NCBI RefSeq assembly: GCF_030270605.1
Contig: NZ_BSYJ01000004.1
Location: forward strand, 248,001-312,000
DNA from: Biformimicrobium ophioploci
Lineage (GTDB): Bacteria > Pseudomonadota > Gammaproteobacteria > Pseudomonadales > Cellvibrionaceae
DNA: 64,000 nt
Direction of reading: 5' to 3'
A model generated the notes under the pieces. It saw only the letters and a list, made by a program, of their open reading frames with translations, was not told the DNA's origin and did no database searches. A program made the translations under genes and the position numbers. Position 1 is the stretch's first letter; each line of letters starts with the position of its first letter. This document shows, in pieces, positions 37,210-45,443 of the stretch.

Positions 37210-37371
37210 GGGGTCAGAGCGCAAGCTCTGACCCCAATAAGTTAGGAAAAGGATTCATGGGGTCAGAGCCAACGGCTCTGACCCCTTTTCGTTTGGATGG
37301 CGGGGTCAGAGTTATCACTCTGACTCCATCTGGTCCCGAAGTTAAGGGGTCAGAGCTTCCGCTCTGACCCC
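37210..37371. repeat. Cluster of four REP-like palindromes
   Basis: Four copies of GGGGTCAGAGY hairpins: 37210-37235 (11-bp perfect stem, loop GCAA), 37259-37285 (12-bp perfect stem, loop AAC), 37302-37327 (11 bp with one G-T pair, loop TATC) and 37346-37371 (11-bp perfect stem, loop TTCC). Spacing between units is 16 to 23 bases. Such GGGGTCAGA palindromes are dispersed in many gammaproteobacteria and resemble REP elements mobilised by TnpA-REP (Y1) transposases. No such transposase is in the window. Confidence 0.88.
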
Positions 37372-38982
37372 ATTACACTGCTCTGATCCCTGCGCCTCGA
37401 CTATGCTCGCCTTGGCTGCCCGGGCAAATATCAATCTGAAAGTTGCGCCGCCAGTACTTTCCAGCAACTCGATATTACCGCCGTGGTTCTTGAGGAGGGT
37501 TGCTACGATCGGCAGGCCGAGGCCTGTGCCGCCGCGCGATTCGCCGGTGGTGTAGAAGGGTTTGAAGATTTTCTCGCGGTTTTCTGCCGCGATGCCATCG
37601 CCGTTGTCCGAGAAAATCATCTCAACCTGTTTATTGAGTATATGGACACTGATTTCCAGTTTGTCGCCGCCGTACAGCATGGCGTTGTGGAACAGATTGA
37701 TGATCACGCTGTCCAGCAGTTCTTCCGGCATGTCCACCAGCGCGCCCTTGCGGCTGAAGTAGGCGTGGATGCCCTCGAAGTTGGGTTCGTAGCGCTTGGT
37801 CGCGCGCTGGATGGCCGCTGCCAGGTCGGAGCTGGCCGCCGGGCTCTTTACTACATCCGCGCGAGTGAGCATCAGCAGCTGATTGATGAGCTGGTTCATG
37901 CGCGTGACGTCTTCGGATATGTTGTGCAGGAACTGTTGGCGCTGTTCAACAGACAGCTCGCCTTCATGGTCCTGCAGAATCGAAACGGCTCCGCTGATCG
38001 AGGTGATCGGGGTCTTGAACTCGTGCGAAATGCTGGAGGCAAAGCTCTTGATCTGTCCGGCGCGGCGGGCGAGGGTGTTCGCCAGCTCGCTCATGGTATT
38101 CGAGAGGATCTCGAAATCTTTGGTGATCGGGTGCTTGAGTGGTTGCAGGCCTTTCTGGTTACCGCGAATCACGTTTTCCGCCTGCCTTACCAGTGCGCGA
38201 ATCGGTAGGGAGAGCGACAGAGATGCGAGCATGGCGAGCCCGATGACCAGCGAGAAAATACCGCCGACCACAAATAGCAGGTTGTTTTTTTCGTAGAGGT
38301 CTTTGACGGCAGTTTTTGGTGTACGAATGCTATACACGACGCCCACCACCCGATCCTCCCGGATGATCGGGTAGGCCACGTGTACGCGGAAGCGGTTGGA
38401 GCGGCTAATCGATGCGAGATCCGGCTTCTCCTCCATATGGTCACGTGAGCGCAGGGCCCGGCCGGTCTGGCCTCGCAGGGCTTCGCTGACTTCCTCCCGG
38501 CCGGACAAGTCAGAGCCGACATCAAAACCGGTGCTGGACACCACGATGCCCTGGTAATCCAGTACGCGCAGCCCCGCCAGGGTTTTCATCTGGATGCCGC
38601 GCAGAAAGGGGCTGAACTGTTGTCCGGCGGAAAATGCGATGGGGTCTGCGCGCACATTACTGCGCTGGGGTTCAGAGGGGGGCAGAATCGGGGTGTCGGA
38701 CAGGGAAAGGTTGGCCTCTTCCGGCAACCAGATACCCGGGTTACTGGCCAGGAAAGAGGGCTCAAAGCGCTCGGAAGGGGTGCCGTAATCTGTGCCGATG
38801 CCCTGCTCGTTCAGGGCATCGCGGAACGCCGCACCGATGGCTGCAGACTGTGCCAGCAGCTCCCTCTCTGTCTGTCTTACCAGGCCGCTGTCGTAGGTCT
38901 TTAGGAAGTAAAAGGCAACGAAGGGCGCGCTCAGCGCGGTCAGGTTCAGCAGCACCAGTAATGTGCTGAGCCTGAGCCTCAT
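37342..38982 (-). CDS. Sensor histidine kinase
   Basis: A 546-residue membrane kinase. A first membrane segment lies near residues 5-27 and a periplasmic sensor domain of about 200 residues follows. A second membrane segment (LFVVGGIFSLVIGLAMLASLSLSL, about 235-258) precedes HAMP-like sequence, the phospho-acceptor helix SISHEFKTPITS with H320, the N-box NLFHNAMLYGG, DNGDGIA and GGTGLGLPIV. It overlaps the response regulator gene by 4 bases. The last residues (GVRAEALTP) and the stop are encoded by a REP-like palindrome. Confidence 0.92.
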   Translation of the reverse strand: MRLRLSTLLVLLNLTALSAPFVAFYFLKTYDSGLVRQTERELLAQSAAIGAAFRDALNEQGIGTDYGTPSERFEPSFLASNPGIWLPEEANLSLSDTPILPPSEPQRSNVRADPIAFSAGQQFSPFLRGIQMKTLAGLRVLDYQGIVVSSTGFDVGSDLSGREEVSEALRGQTGRALRSRDHMEEKPDLASISRSNRFRVHVAYPIIREDRVVGVVYSIRTPKTAVKDLYEKNNLLFVVGGIFSLVIGLAMLASLSLSLPIRALVRQAENVIRGNQKGLQPLKHPITKDFEILSNTMSELANTLARRAGQIKSFASSISHEFKTPITSISGAVSILQDHEGELSVEQRQQFLHNISEDVTRMNQLINQLLMLTRADVVKSPAASSDLAAAIQRATKRYEPNFEGIHAYFSRKGALVDMPEELLDSVIINLFHNAMLYGGDKLEISVHILNKQVEMIFSDNGDGIAAENREKIFKPFYTTGESRGGTGLGLPIVATLLKNHGGNIELLESTGGATFRLIFARAAKASIVEAQGSEQCNGVRAEALTP

Positions 38983-39677
38983 ACCAGCGCGCTGCAGTCG
39001 TTAAGTTTGTAGCCGACACCGTGCACCGTCTCGATTGGCTGGCCGCCGGCTTCCTTCAGTTTGGCCCGCGCGCGTCGCATATGGCTGTCAATGGTGCGGT
39101 CGCTGACAACTGTCTGGCGCTGGTATGCGCCCGCGGCCAGGACGTCACGGCTGAAGACATGGCCGGGGCGCTCCATCAGGACCCGCACCATGGAAAATTC
39201 GGTTGCGGTGAAGTCCAGCGGCTTGCCGTTCCAGTGGGCGCAGTGCGCACTGGTATCCATGGACAGGTAACCATGTACCAGCTTGCTGTTGGCTTCCTTG
39301 CTGGCCAGCTCGCCGCCACTGCGGCGGAACAGGGCCTTGACCCGCGCGATCAGTTCACGGTTGCTGAAGGGTTTGCACACGTAGTCATCGCCGCCGAGCT
39401 CCAGCGCCAGCACCCGGTCCAGCTCCTCGTCACGGGCGGACAGGAAGATGATGGGTACATTGCTTTTCTGACGAATCAGTCGGCAGACCTCGGTGCCGTC
39501 GATATCCGGCATGCCGATATCGAGGATCACCATGTCGGGCTTGTGCAGCTCGAACTGCTCCAGTGCCCGTTTGCCGTCGGCGGCATCCAGTGGCTGGAAA
39601 TTGGACTGTGAAAGTGCGAAGCACACGACTTCGCGGATATTACTTGCGTCGTCTACGACCAGGACTTTCTTCTTCAT
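38979..39677 (-). CDS. OmpR/PhoB-family response regulator
   Basis: A 232-residue regulator with receiver domain (DD at 9-10, phospho-Asp D53 in ILDIGMPD, SARDE, KPFSNREL) and a winged-helix DNA-binding domain (DFTATEFSMVRVLMERPGHVFSRDVL ... VSDRTIDSHMRRARAKL ... VHGVGYKL). The C-terminal domain resembles ChvI and CreB types. It is translationally coupled to the downstream sensor kinase. It is divergently oriented to the AmiD-like gene, which could be a target; that is inference. Confidence 0.93.
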   Translation of the reverse strand: MKKKVLVVDDASNIREVVCFALSQSNFQPLDAADGKRALEQFELHKPDMVILDIGMPDIDGTEVCRLIRQKSNVPIIFLSARDEELDRVLALELGGDDYVCKPFSNRELIARVKALFRRSGGELASKEANSKLVHGYLSMDTSAHCAHWNGKPLDFTATEFSMVRVLMERPGHVFSRDVLAAGAYQRQTVVSDRTIDSHMRRARAKLKEAGGQPIETVHGVGYKLNDCSALV

Positions 39678-39888
39678 GAGTGTGCTTATTGCATTATTGT
39701 TTAGGGCCTATTTAAGCCCATTTAAGAAAAAATTGCGATACGTCAAATTGCGGAATAATTGCACATTTTTATGGGTTTGCTGCTGAAACTTGAAGGCCTA
39801 GATGCGGAGCTGTGCGGTATTGTAGGTATCGGAAGCGGCGCAGGGGCCAAAAGCCTGCTTTGTCGTTTCCACGTTGGGTTTGAGTGTC

Positions 39889-39924
39889 AGGCACTGTCTC
39901 CTTCCCCGGGGGCAGTGCCTTTTT
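39889..39924 (+). terminator. Terminator-like hairpin just upstream of the AmiD-like gene
   Basis: AGGCACTG (39889-39896) pairs with CAGTGCCT (39913-39920), followed by TTTT. It ends 12 bases before the ATG at 39936, in the divergent gap after the response regulator. It may end a short upstream RNA or act as an attenuator of the amidase gene. Confidence 0.55.
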
Positions 39925-39935
39925 AAGATCTGGAT

Positions 39936-40919
39936 ATGAAAAAAATTTTCAAGTTGGCCGCTGCTGTGGCAACAATTTCCGTGCTTGCGGGTTGTACCAA
40001 TACCTCGATCGAGCAGCTGCCTTCCAATAACCACAATGGCCGTGTTGGCTTTTTGGTGATTCACCATACCGCCATTGATTACCAGCATTCGGTCCGCGCA
40101 CTGACGGCGCCCCACGCGGTCAGCGCGCACTACCTGATTCCCGAGCGGTTTGACGATACCTGGGACGAAGAGGAGCTGCGGGTACAGCAGCTTGTGGATG
40201 AATCGCGCCGTGCCTGGCATGCCGGCAGCAGTCACTGGCAGGGTGTGGACAACCTGAACAGCCAGTCCATCGGTATCGAGCTGGTCCAGCAGGTACGCTG
40301 CAGGGCGGAGCCGCCGGCGAAAACCGATATTGCGGAACCTGATGAGCCCGAATCCATGGCTCAGGATCCCGCAGCTTACGCCAGAAAGGCCAGGGCATCG
40401 CAACTTTGCCGGTACCCCGATTATGACCGTAAGCAGATTGACCTGCTGGTTGAGCTGGTGAAGGACATCCTTGCCAGACACCCGGATATTGGCCCGACCC
40501 AGGTTGTCGGCCATGCGGATATCACGCCGATGCGTCGCACCGACCCGGGCCCCCGCTTTCCGTGGGAAGCGCTGGCGAAAGAGGGCATCGGTGCCTGGTA
40601 TGACAACGACAAGGTTGAGTCCTACTGGGAGCAGCTGCGTGAAGTGCCGGTATCCGTCGGTGTGGTACAGGAGGCACTTGCAGCCTACGGCTATGGGCTG
40701 GAGTTGACAGGCGAAATAGATCCGCAGACCTACGCCACCCTGCGCTCCTTCCAGATGCACTTTCGGCCCTGGGACGTGAGCGGTGAGCCGGATCGCAAAA
40801 GCCTGGCGACCTTGCTGGCGCTTCTGGAAAAGTACCGTCCACACAAGTTGCAGCCGCTGCTAGATGCGCTGCATGAGAATTTTCCCGAAGAAGACCAGGG
40901 CCTGGCCAACACGCAATAG
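39936..40919 (+). CDS. amiD: N-acetylmuramoyl-L-alanine amidase lipoprotein (AmiD-like)
   Basis: A 327-residue lipoprotein (ISVLAGC lipobox, Cys20). The Amidase_2/AmpD zinc domain shows VIHHTAIDY (first His near 43-44), VSAHYLIPE, SIGIELV and the C-terminal ligands in VGHADITP...RTDPGPRFPW. A peptidoglycan-binding-1 domain follows (VQEALAAYGYGLELTGEID...TYATLRSFQMHFRP). The order amidase then PGBD on a lipoprotein is that of E. coli AmiD (276 residues). It removes stem peptides from MurNAc in the periplasm. It is followed 47 bases later by a lysozyme-like gene. Confidence 0.88.
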   Translation: MKKIFKLAAAVATISVLAGCTNTSIEQLPSNNHNGRVGFLVIHHTAIDYQHSVRALTAPHAVSAHYLIPERFDDTWDEEELRVQQLVDESRRAWHAGSSHWQGVDNLNSQSIGIELVQQVRCRAEPPAKTDIAEPDEPESMAQDPAAYARKARASQLCRYPDYDRKQIDLLVELVKDILARHPDIGPTQVVGHADITPMRRTDPGPRFPWEALAKEGIGAWYDNDKVESYWEQLREVPVSVGVVQEALAAYGYGLELTGEIDPQTYATLRSFQMHFRPWDVSGEPDRKSLATLLALLEKYRPHKLQPLLDALHENFPEEDQGLANTQ

Positions 40920-40966
40920 CGATCGGGGCCGGCCCAAAAATCTCCCTGTATACCTGGAGGCAAGAT

Positions 40967-42727
40967 ATGAAAATAATGAACCACCTCCGTTTCCTTTCCA
41001 GCGCGCTGTTGCTGGTCGGTGCCGCCGCCCAGGCGGCACCGTGGGATACGCCCGACTACTATCTCTGTGGAAACCCGGTGGAGGGTGAGTGGAATTATGG
41101 CCGCGTGCCGAAAGGCTGCGACATAGACCCCTGGGGTGATCCGCAGTTCGCCTACGAAAATTTCGGTCCACTGGTCTTCAATGACAGCCTGGACAGAATC
41201 AGTGAACGCGCACGCTATATCGACGAAATGCACTCGGTCATCCGCGAGTCCGCGCTCTACTACCTCAGCCAGCGCAAAACACCGGCGGAAGGCGAGGCCG
41301 AAGCCTGGGTACATGCCATGCTGGCAGTGGCGCAGCAGGAGACCTTCTGGAGTCATTACCGCGAGGCCGCGGAAGACGCGCGCCTGAAAATGATCCGCGG
41401 GGACAGCGGCCACGGTCACGGCATGATGCAGGTCGATGATCGCTGGCATTTCGATGCGCTGGAAAACGGTGCCGGCTGGCAGATTTTTGCCAACCTTTCA
41501 TACGCAATGGACATTTACTTCACTGCCTGGGAAGACGCAGCGTCGGAAACCTGTGTCAATGATGGCAACTGGCGGGAAAGGGCCCGTTCGGCCTATTCCA
41601 TGTATAACGGCGGCCCCAGCAAGGGCTGCCGCTGGACGGATCCCAGCGATACCTGGTATCGCAACGATGAAGCCTACATTGAAAAGTATGATAACCAGAG
41701 CTGGCTCGACCTGATGTCGAACCCGGATCATGTAACTGCACTGGATATCGTCTGTTTCGTGGAGGCTTCGGAGGGGTGCTCCGGGGTGCAGGCCATTGAC
41801 CCGGATGACCTCGCGAACTGGAATGGACGCGTTGTGCGGCTGGAGTCCGGCGAGTCGTGCATTTATGACGGCAGTGCACTGGATTGCGTGGAAAAGATGG
41901 AGGACTTTATCTGCCTGTCTTTGCAGCATGATGTGGTGGCCATCAGCACGGTTTACCCGAGCGCATCGGTCTCGGATGCTATTAGCCGCTCGGTGCAGGA
42001 TCGCCACCAGTGCTGGAATGCGGCGCTCGATGGCCTGCAGCAGGTTGGTCAGTCGATCCGCAGTGTACAGGGTATCAATCTGCGGGAAACGCCCGGGGGT
42101 ACCGACACCAACGTGGATACCACCGTCGATGGCGTCTATCAGGTGCTGGATATGGTGGTGCGGGACCAGGCCGAACTCTACCGTTATTATCGTGTGCGTG
42201 TCGGCGATGTCGAGGGCTATATCTATGGTGGCACTGCGGCCAGTGCCGGTGAATGGGCGATCGCGGCAGACCATGCCAGCCTGGAGACTGTGATTGTGCC
42301 GCAGGTGGGTGACACCCTGACAGTGTTACGCGCAGACGGTATCAAGATCGAAGATATGCCGGGTGGGAATGAAATCGGCCAGGTGGACGCCGCCAGTGAG
42401 CACCTGGTGGATGAAGTGCTCGTGCAGGGCGTGGACAACCATGTCTATTATAAAATCAGTGCCGCGGGCATCATCGGCTATATCTATGGCGGTCAATTAC
42501 TGGGAGAGAACACCCAGGCTGCCTGGGCGGAGTACAAACCGAAAGCCTCTTCGACTGGCGGCTCCGGAAGCAGTGGCTCGGGAAATAGTGGATCTGGTAG
42601 TGGCAGCTCCACAACCGAGCAGCCCAAGAAGTCGGGCGGTGGTGGCGGTACAATCGCCTGGTTGCTGTTGATGCTGGCGGCCGCCAGCGCCCGTCGTCTG
42701 CAAGTGCTTCGGAGTGGTGAGAAATGA
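40967..42727 (+). CDS. Secreted lysozyme/transglycosylase-like protein with SH3b domains and GlyGly-CTERM
   Basis: A 586-residue exported protein with signal SSALLLVGAAAQAA. The lysozyme-fold part has the likely catalytic E125 in AVAQQETFWSHY, HGHGMMQVDDRW and AYSMYNGG, which parallel the E, GLMQ and YNGG blocks of goose-type/SLT enzymes. Two SH3b-like repeats follow, each beginning near NLRETPGG or IKIEDMPGG and ending GYIYGG. The tail is a Ser/Gly linker, then GGGGG-TIAWLLLMLAAA-SARR: a GlyGly-CTERM signal for rhombosortase processing and surface delivery. ATGA overlap with the next gene. Confidence 0.78.
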   Translation: MKIMNHLRFLSSALLLVGAAAQAAPWDTPDYYLCGNPVEGEWNYGRVPKGCDIDPWGDPQFAYENFGPLVFNDSLDRISERARYIDEMHSVIRESALYYLSQRKTPAEGEAEAWVHAMLAVAQQETFWSHYREAAEDARLKMIRGDSGHGHGMMQVDDRWHFDALENGAGWQIFANLSYAMDIYFTAWEDAASETCVNDGNWRERARSAYSMYNGGPSKGCRWTDPSDTWYRNDEAYIEKYDNQSWLDLMSNPDHVTALDIVCFVEASEGCSGVQAIDPDDLANWNGRVVRLESGESCIYDGSALDCVEKMEDFICLSLQHDVVAISTVYPSASVSDAISRSVQDRHQCWNAALDGLQQVGQSIRSVQGINLRETPGGTDTNVDTTVDGVYQVLDMVVRDQAELYRYYRVRVGDVEGYIYGGTAASAGEWAIAADHASLETVIVPQVGDTLTVLRADGIKIEDMPGGNEIGQVDAASEHLVDEVLVQGVDNHVYYKISAAGIIGYIYGGQLLGENTQAAWAEYKPKASSTGGSGSSGSGNSGSGSGSSTTEQPKKSGGGGGTIAWLLLMLAAASARRLQVLRSGEK

Positions 42728-43506
42728 AGCGTTCGATGGTGGCGCTGGTCGCGCTCGCATCTCTGGTGGGCACCGCAGTCTGGCTTAGTGATTCAGGCAG
42801 TATCGAGAGCACGTCAGAACGTAAGCTGGGTGCAGCGCCGTCAGTACCAGACGCCTCAGTCAGGGAGCGGCAGGGCCCTGAAGCCGCTGTCACAGAGGCA
42901 TCAGCGCTTGCCTCGGTCGACGAAGAAATGGCGGTGCAGCAGCAGAAAGCCGTTTTCGAAATTCGGGCATTGTTATCCTGTCACGAGACTGACAGCTGCC
43001 CCCGCGATGACAGTGATCCGCGCGCGAGTTTTTTCCTTCTCGGGGAAATGCTGGTGCAGAAGGTGCGGGATTTCGAAAGCGCGTTTGCGGGTACGCCGGG
43101 ATTTGACGCGCAGGTGGCAGGCCTGATCGATACATTGCTGGCGCACGAAAACGGCCATGTACAGGCCGAAGCGGTAAACCTGATGTCACGCCAGCCGCCC
43201 AGTACACAGAGTGCCAGGGCGCTATTGTCCGCGCTGCAGGGTACCCCGGATGGCAAGCTGCTGGTGAAGTCGCTGCCGGAACTGGCGCGTTACCCGGAGC
43301 TGGAATCCGAAACTCGCGCCCTGTTCGAGCACACACTGCGCCTCGGCTCTTTTTCCGCTTCGCGTGCACTGGCGCAGAATCTCGGCCCTTACCTGAATGA
43401 AGGCAATGTGGGCTTTTACTCTGGGCTCGCCAGCGAGCTGCCAGGACAGGCGGCCAAGACCCGTTTTCTCAAGGCAACCCTCGAAGCCTACGGGCGAAGC
43501 CAGTAG
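42724..43506 (+). CDS. Hypothetical periplasmic protein
   Basis: A 260-residue protein with an N-terminal membrane anchor or signal (MVALVALASLVGTAVWL), a low-complexity Ser/Ala/Glu region to about residue 70, two cysteines in LLSCHETDSCPRD, and a mostly helical remainder with HEAT-like helix pairs (VAGLIDTLLAHENGHVQAEAVNLMSR; ALLSALQGTPDGKLLVKSLPEL). I do not recognise a family. Its start overlaps the stop of the lysozyme-like gene (ATGA at 42724-42727), so it is coupled to it and may be an accessory or inhibitor. Confidence 0.7.
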   Translation: MKRSMVALVALASLVGTAVWLSDSGSIESTSERKLGAAPSVPDASVRERQGPEAAVTEASALASVDEEMAVQQQKAVFEIRALLSCHETDSCPRDDSDPRASFFLLGEMLVQKVRDFESAFAGTPGFDAQVAGLIDTLLAHENGHVQAEAVNLMSRQPPSTQSARALLSALQGTPDGKLLVKSLPELARYPELESETRALFEHTLRLGSFSASRALAQNLGPYLNEGNVGFYSGLASELPGQAAKTRFLKATLEAYGRSQ

Positions 43507-43546
43507 GAGGCCGATAATAGGAAGCCGACGTTAAGAGGAAACCAAA

Positions 43547-43570
43547 AAGGGGTGCCGATCGGCACCCCTT
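43547..43570. terminator. Bidirectional terminator between the hypothetical gene and murQ
   Basis: AAGGGGTGCC (43547-43556) and GGCACCCCTT (43561-43570) form a perfect 10-bp stem with loop GATC, between convergent genes, with A/T-rich flanks. Confidence 0.85.
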
Positions 43571-43602
43571 ACTTATTGATTCCGCATCCTTATGACGGGG
43601 CA

Positions 43603-44529
43603 CTATGAGCCGGCACGGGACTGCACTGCACGGCGCAGGAAACCCTGCTCCTTGTTCAGCAGTTGCTCGGCTTCTTCAGCCGGCAGGTTGGTCAGGATCA
43701 TCATGATGGCGAGCTTGGAACTCTCACCGGCATCCACCAGTGCCCGGTCGGCGACCTCCAGCGAGCAACCGGTCGCTTCAATGACAATCCGGCGCGCGCG
43801 CGCGCGCAATTTTTCGTTACTCGCGTTCAGGTCAACCATCAGGTTGTGATAGCTCTTGCCCAGCAGGATCATGCTGGCAGTGGTAAGCATGTTCAGTACC
43901 AGCTTCTGTGCGGTACCGGACTTCATCCGGGTGGACCCGGTGAGCGCCTCTGGTCCTACCACGGGGGTCAGTTCATGCTTGGCAATTTTGGTGATTTCAG
44001 AGCCCGGATTGCAGGTCAGTGAGACCGTTTCGCATCCGAGTTCGTTGGCATAATGCAGTGCGCCCACCACGTAAGGTGTGCGTCCGCTGGCGCTGATGCC
44101 AACGAGTACATCCCGCGCGTTGAGGCCGATTTTCTTCAGGTCTGCAACGCCCTGGTCCGGATCGTCCTCTGCGCCCTCCACTGCGTGGAACATGGCAGAT
44201 TCCCCGCCTGCCATGACCGGCACCACCATGGAGTCCGGCACACTGTAGGTGGGCCGGCACTCAACGGCATCCAGTACCCCGAGACGCCCACTGGTGCCCG
44301 CGCCGATGTAGATCAGCCGACCATCCTGGCGGAAAGCGTCCACGACTTTTTCCACAACGGTTGCGATGCTTGGCAGGATTTTTCCTACCGCAGCGGGAAC
44401 CTTGTGGTCCTCGGCGTTGATGCGCTTGAGGATTTCCTCGGCGGGCAACAGGTCGATGTCCATGGTTTCCGGGTTTCGGCTCTCGGAAACCAGTCCGGAC
44501 AGGGACTCGATCAGTTTTTTGTGGCTCAT
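43603..44529 (-). CDS. murQ: N-acetylmuramic acid 6-phosphate etherase
   Basis: A 308-residue SIS-domain lyase. MurQ landmarks: [42 protein letters not shown] with the catalytic-region Glu, [28 protein letters not shown] and [21 protein letters not shown]. It cleaves MurNAc-6-phosphate to GlcNAc-6-phosphate and D-lactate in the cytoplasm. ATG 44529 (MSHKKLIES) fits the family; longer frames upstream do not. It lies 23 bases after the kinase gene and is the last gene of the minus-strand murT-murK-murQ-like operon. Confidence 0.95.
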   Translation of the reverse strand: MSHKKLIESLSGLVSESRNPETMDIDLLPAEEILKRINAEDHKVPAAVGKILPSIATVVEKVVDAFRQDGRLIYIGAGTSGRLGVLDAVECRPTYSVPDSMVVPVMAGGESAMFHAVEGAEDDPDQGVADLKKIGLNARDVLVGISASGRTPYVVGALHYANELGCETVSLTCNPGSEITKIAKHELTPVVGPEALTGSTRMKSGTAQKLVLNMLTTASMILLGKSYHNLMVDLNASNEKLRARARRIVIEATGCSLEVADRALVDAGESSKLAIMMILTNLPAEEAEQLLNKEQGFLRRAVQSRAGS

Positions 44530-44552
44530 AAAATTTTCCTGAACTGAACTAT

Positions 44553-45443
44553 TTATACAGTCGCCATCTTGCCGGTAGTAAGCCGGCGCGCGAGCAGGCA
44601 GCAGCCATCCAGTGCGCTGCCTTTGGGTGAACACAGGATGGCCTGCGTTTCATCGGACAAATATGGCACCAGAAATGGTGATAGCCCGCCGAGCAGGGCA
44701 ACCGGCAGGTCGCTGTTTCCGCGGGCAATGGCAATCTTGCGTTCAACCGCCTGGGCCGCCTGGTCCATGATTTTCTTGGCGCTGCCGCTGTGCGCGGAAT
44801 GCTCCACCACCAGTGGCGCAAACGACGCAAACTTGGTTGGTGTGGCATTGCGCAGCCACTGCAGTATGTCGCTGCGGTCCGAGCCGATCTGCGCCACCAG
44901 TGCGCGTGCCATGGTGCCGAGTTTAGTCGTGTCGCCCTCACAGCGATCAAATTCCCACAGCGCTGCACGAATGGCATCCCGGCCCATTACAGCGCCGCCG
45001 CCTTCGTCCGCGATAAAAAAACCCCAGCCGCCATATTGTGCGCTGCTCCCGTCGGGGTTGAGGCGCATGGCGACGGAGCCTGTGCCCAGTGCGACCATGA
45101 CGATGGGTTCTCCGCCGCCGGCGCCCCAGGTGGATGTGACAGCGTCGCTGGTCAGCAGGAATTGGCGGAACTGGCCTTCGAACGCTTGCCTGAAGCGCGC
45201 GGCCTCCGGTTTGTTACTGATTCCGGCGAGGCCGCACACCAGCGTTGTTTGCGCTCTCTCAAAGCCGCTGCTGTGCAGCAGCCCGTCTACAAGCCCCTGT
45301 ACCACGGCGATGGCGCCGCTGCAGTCATTGTTGACGTGCGCGGGACCGCCGTGCAGCGATCGGCATTCCCCGGTTTCCAGGTTGACGAGACGGGCATCGG
45401 TTTTGGTGCCGCCGCCATCAATGCCGATGATGCACTGGCTCAT
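44553..45443 (-). CDS. murK: BadF/NAGK-type amino-sugar kinase (MurNAc/GlcNAc kinase)
   Basis: A 296-residue ASKHA kinase of the BadF/BadG family that includes human NAGK and bacterial MurK. Phosphate-1 loop [13 protein letters not shown] is at residues 7-19, phosphate-2 [12 protein letters not shown] near 115, then [21 protein letters not shown]. The adenosine-side glycines (LLGGLSPFL) are near residue 255. MurK enzymes of Clostridium and Tannerella phosphorylate MurNAc and GlcNAc at C6. Directly upstream of murQ, MurNAc is the natural substrate; a pure GlcNAc kinase is the alternative. ATGA overlap with the transporter gene. Confidence 0.85.
   Translation of the reverse strand: MSQCIIGIDGGGTKTDARLVNLETGECRSLHGGPAHVNNDCSGAIAVVQGLVDGLLHSSGFERAQTTLVCGLAGISNKPEAARFRQAFEGQFRQFLLTSDAVTSTWGAGGGEPIVMVALGTGSVAMRLNPDGSSAQYGGWGFFIADEGGGAVMGRDAIRAALWEFDRCEGDTTKLGTMARALVAQIGSDRSDILQWLRNATPTKFASFAPLVVEHSAHSGSAKKIMDQAAQAVERKIAIARGNSDLPVALLGGLSPFLVPYLSDETQAILCSPKGSALDGCCLLARRLTTGKMATV

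Noticed and set aside
37210-37371. CRISPR array
   Set aside because: The units are self-complementary hairpins with unequal 16-23 base gaps, there are only four, and no cas genes are present.
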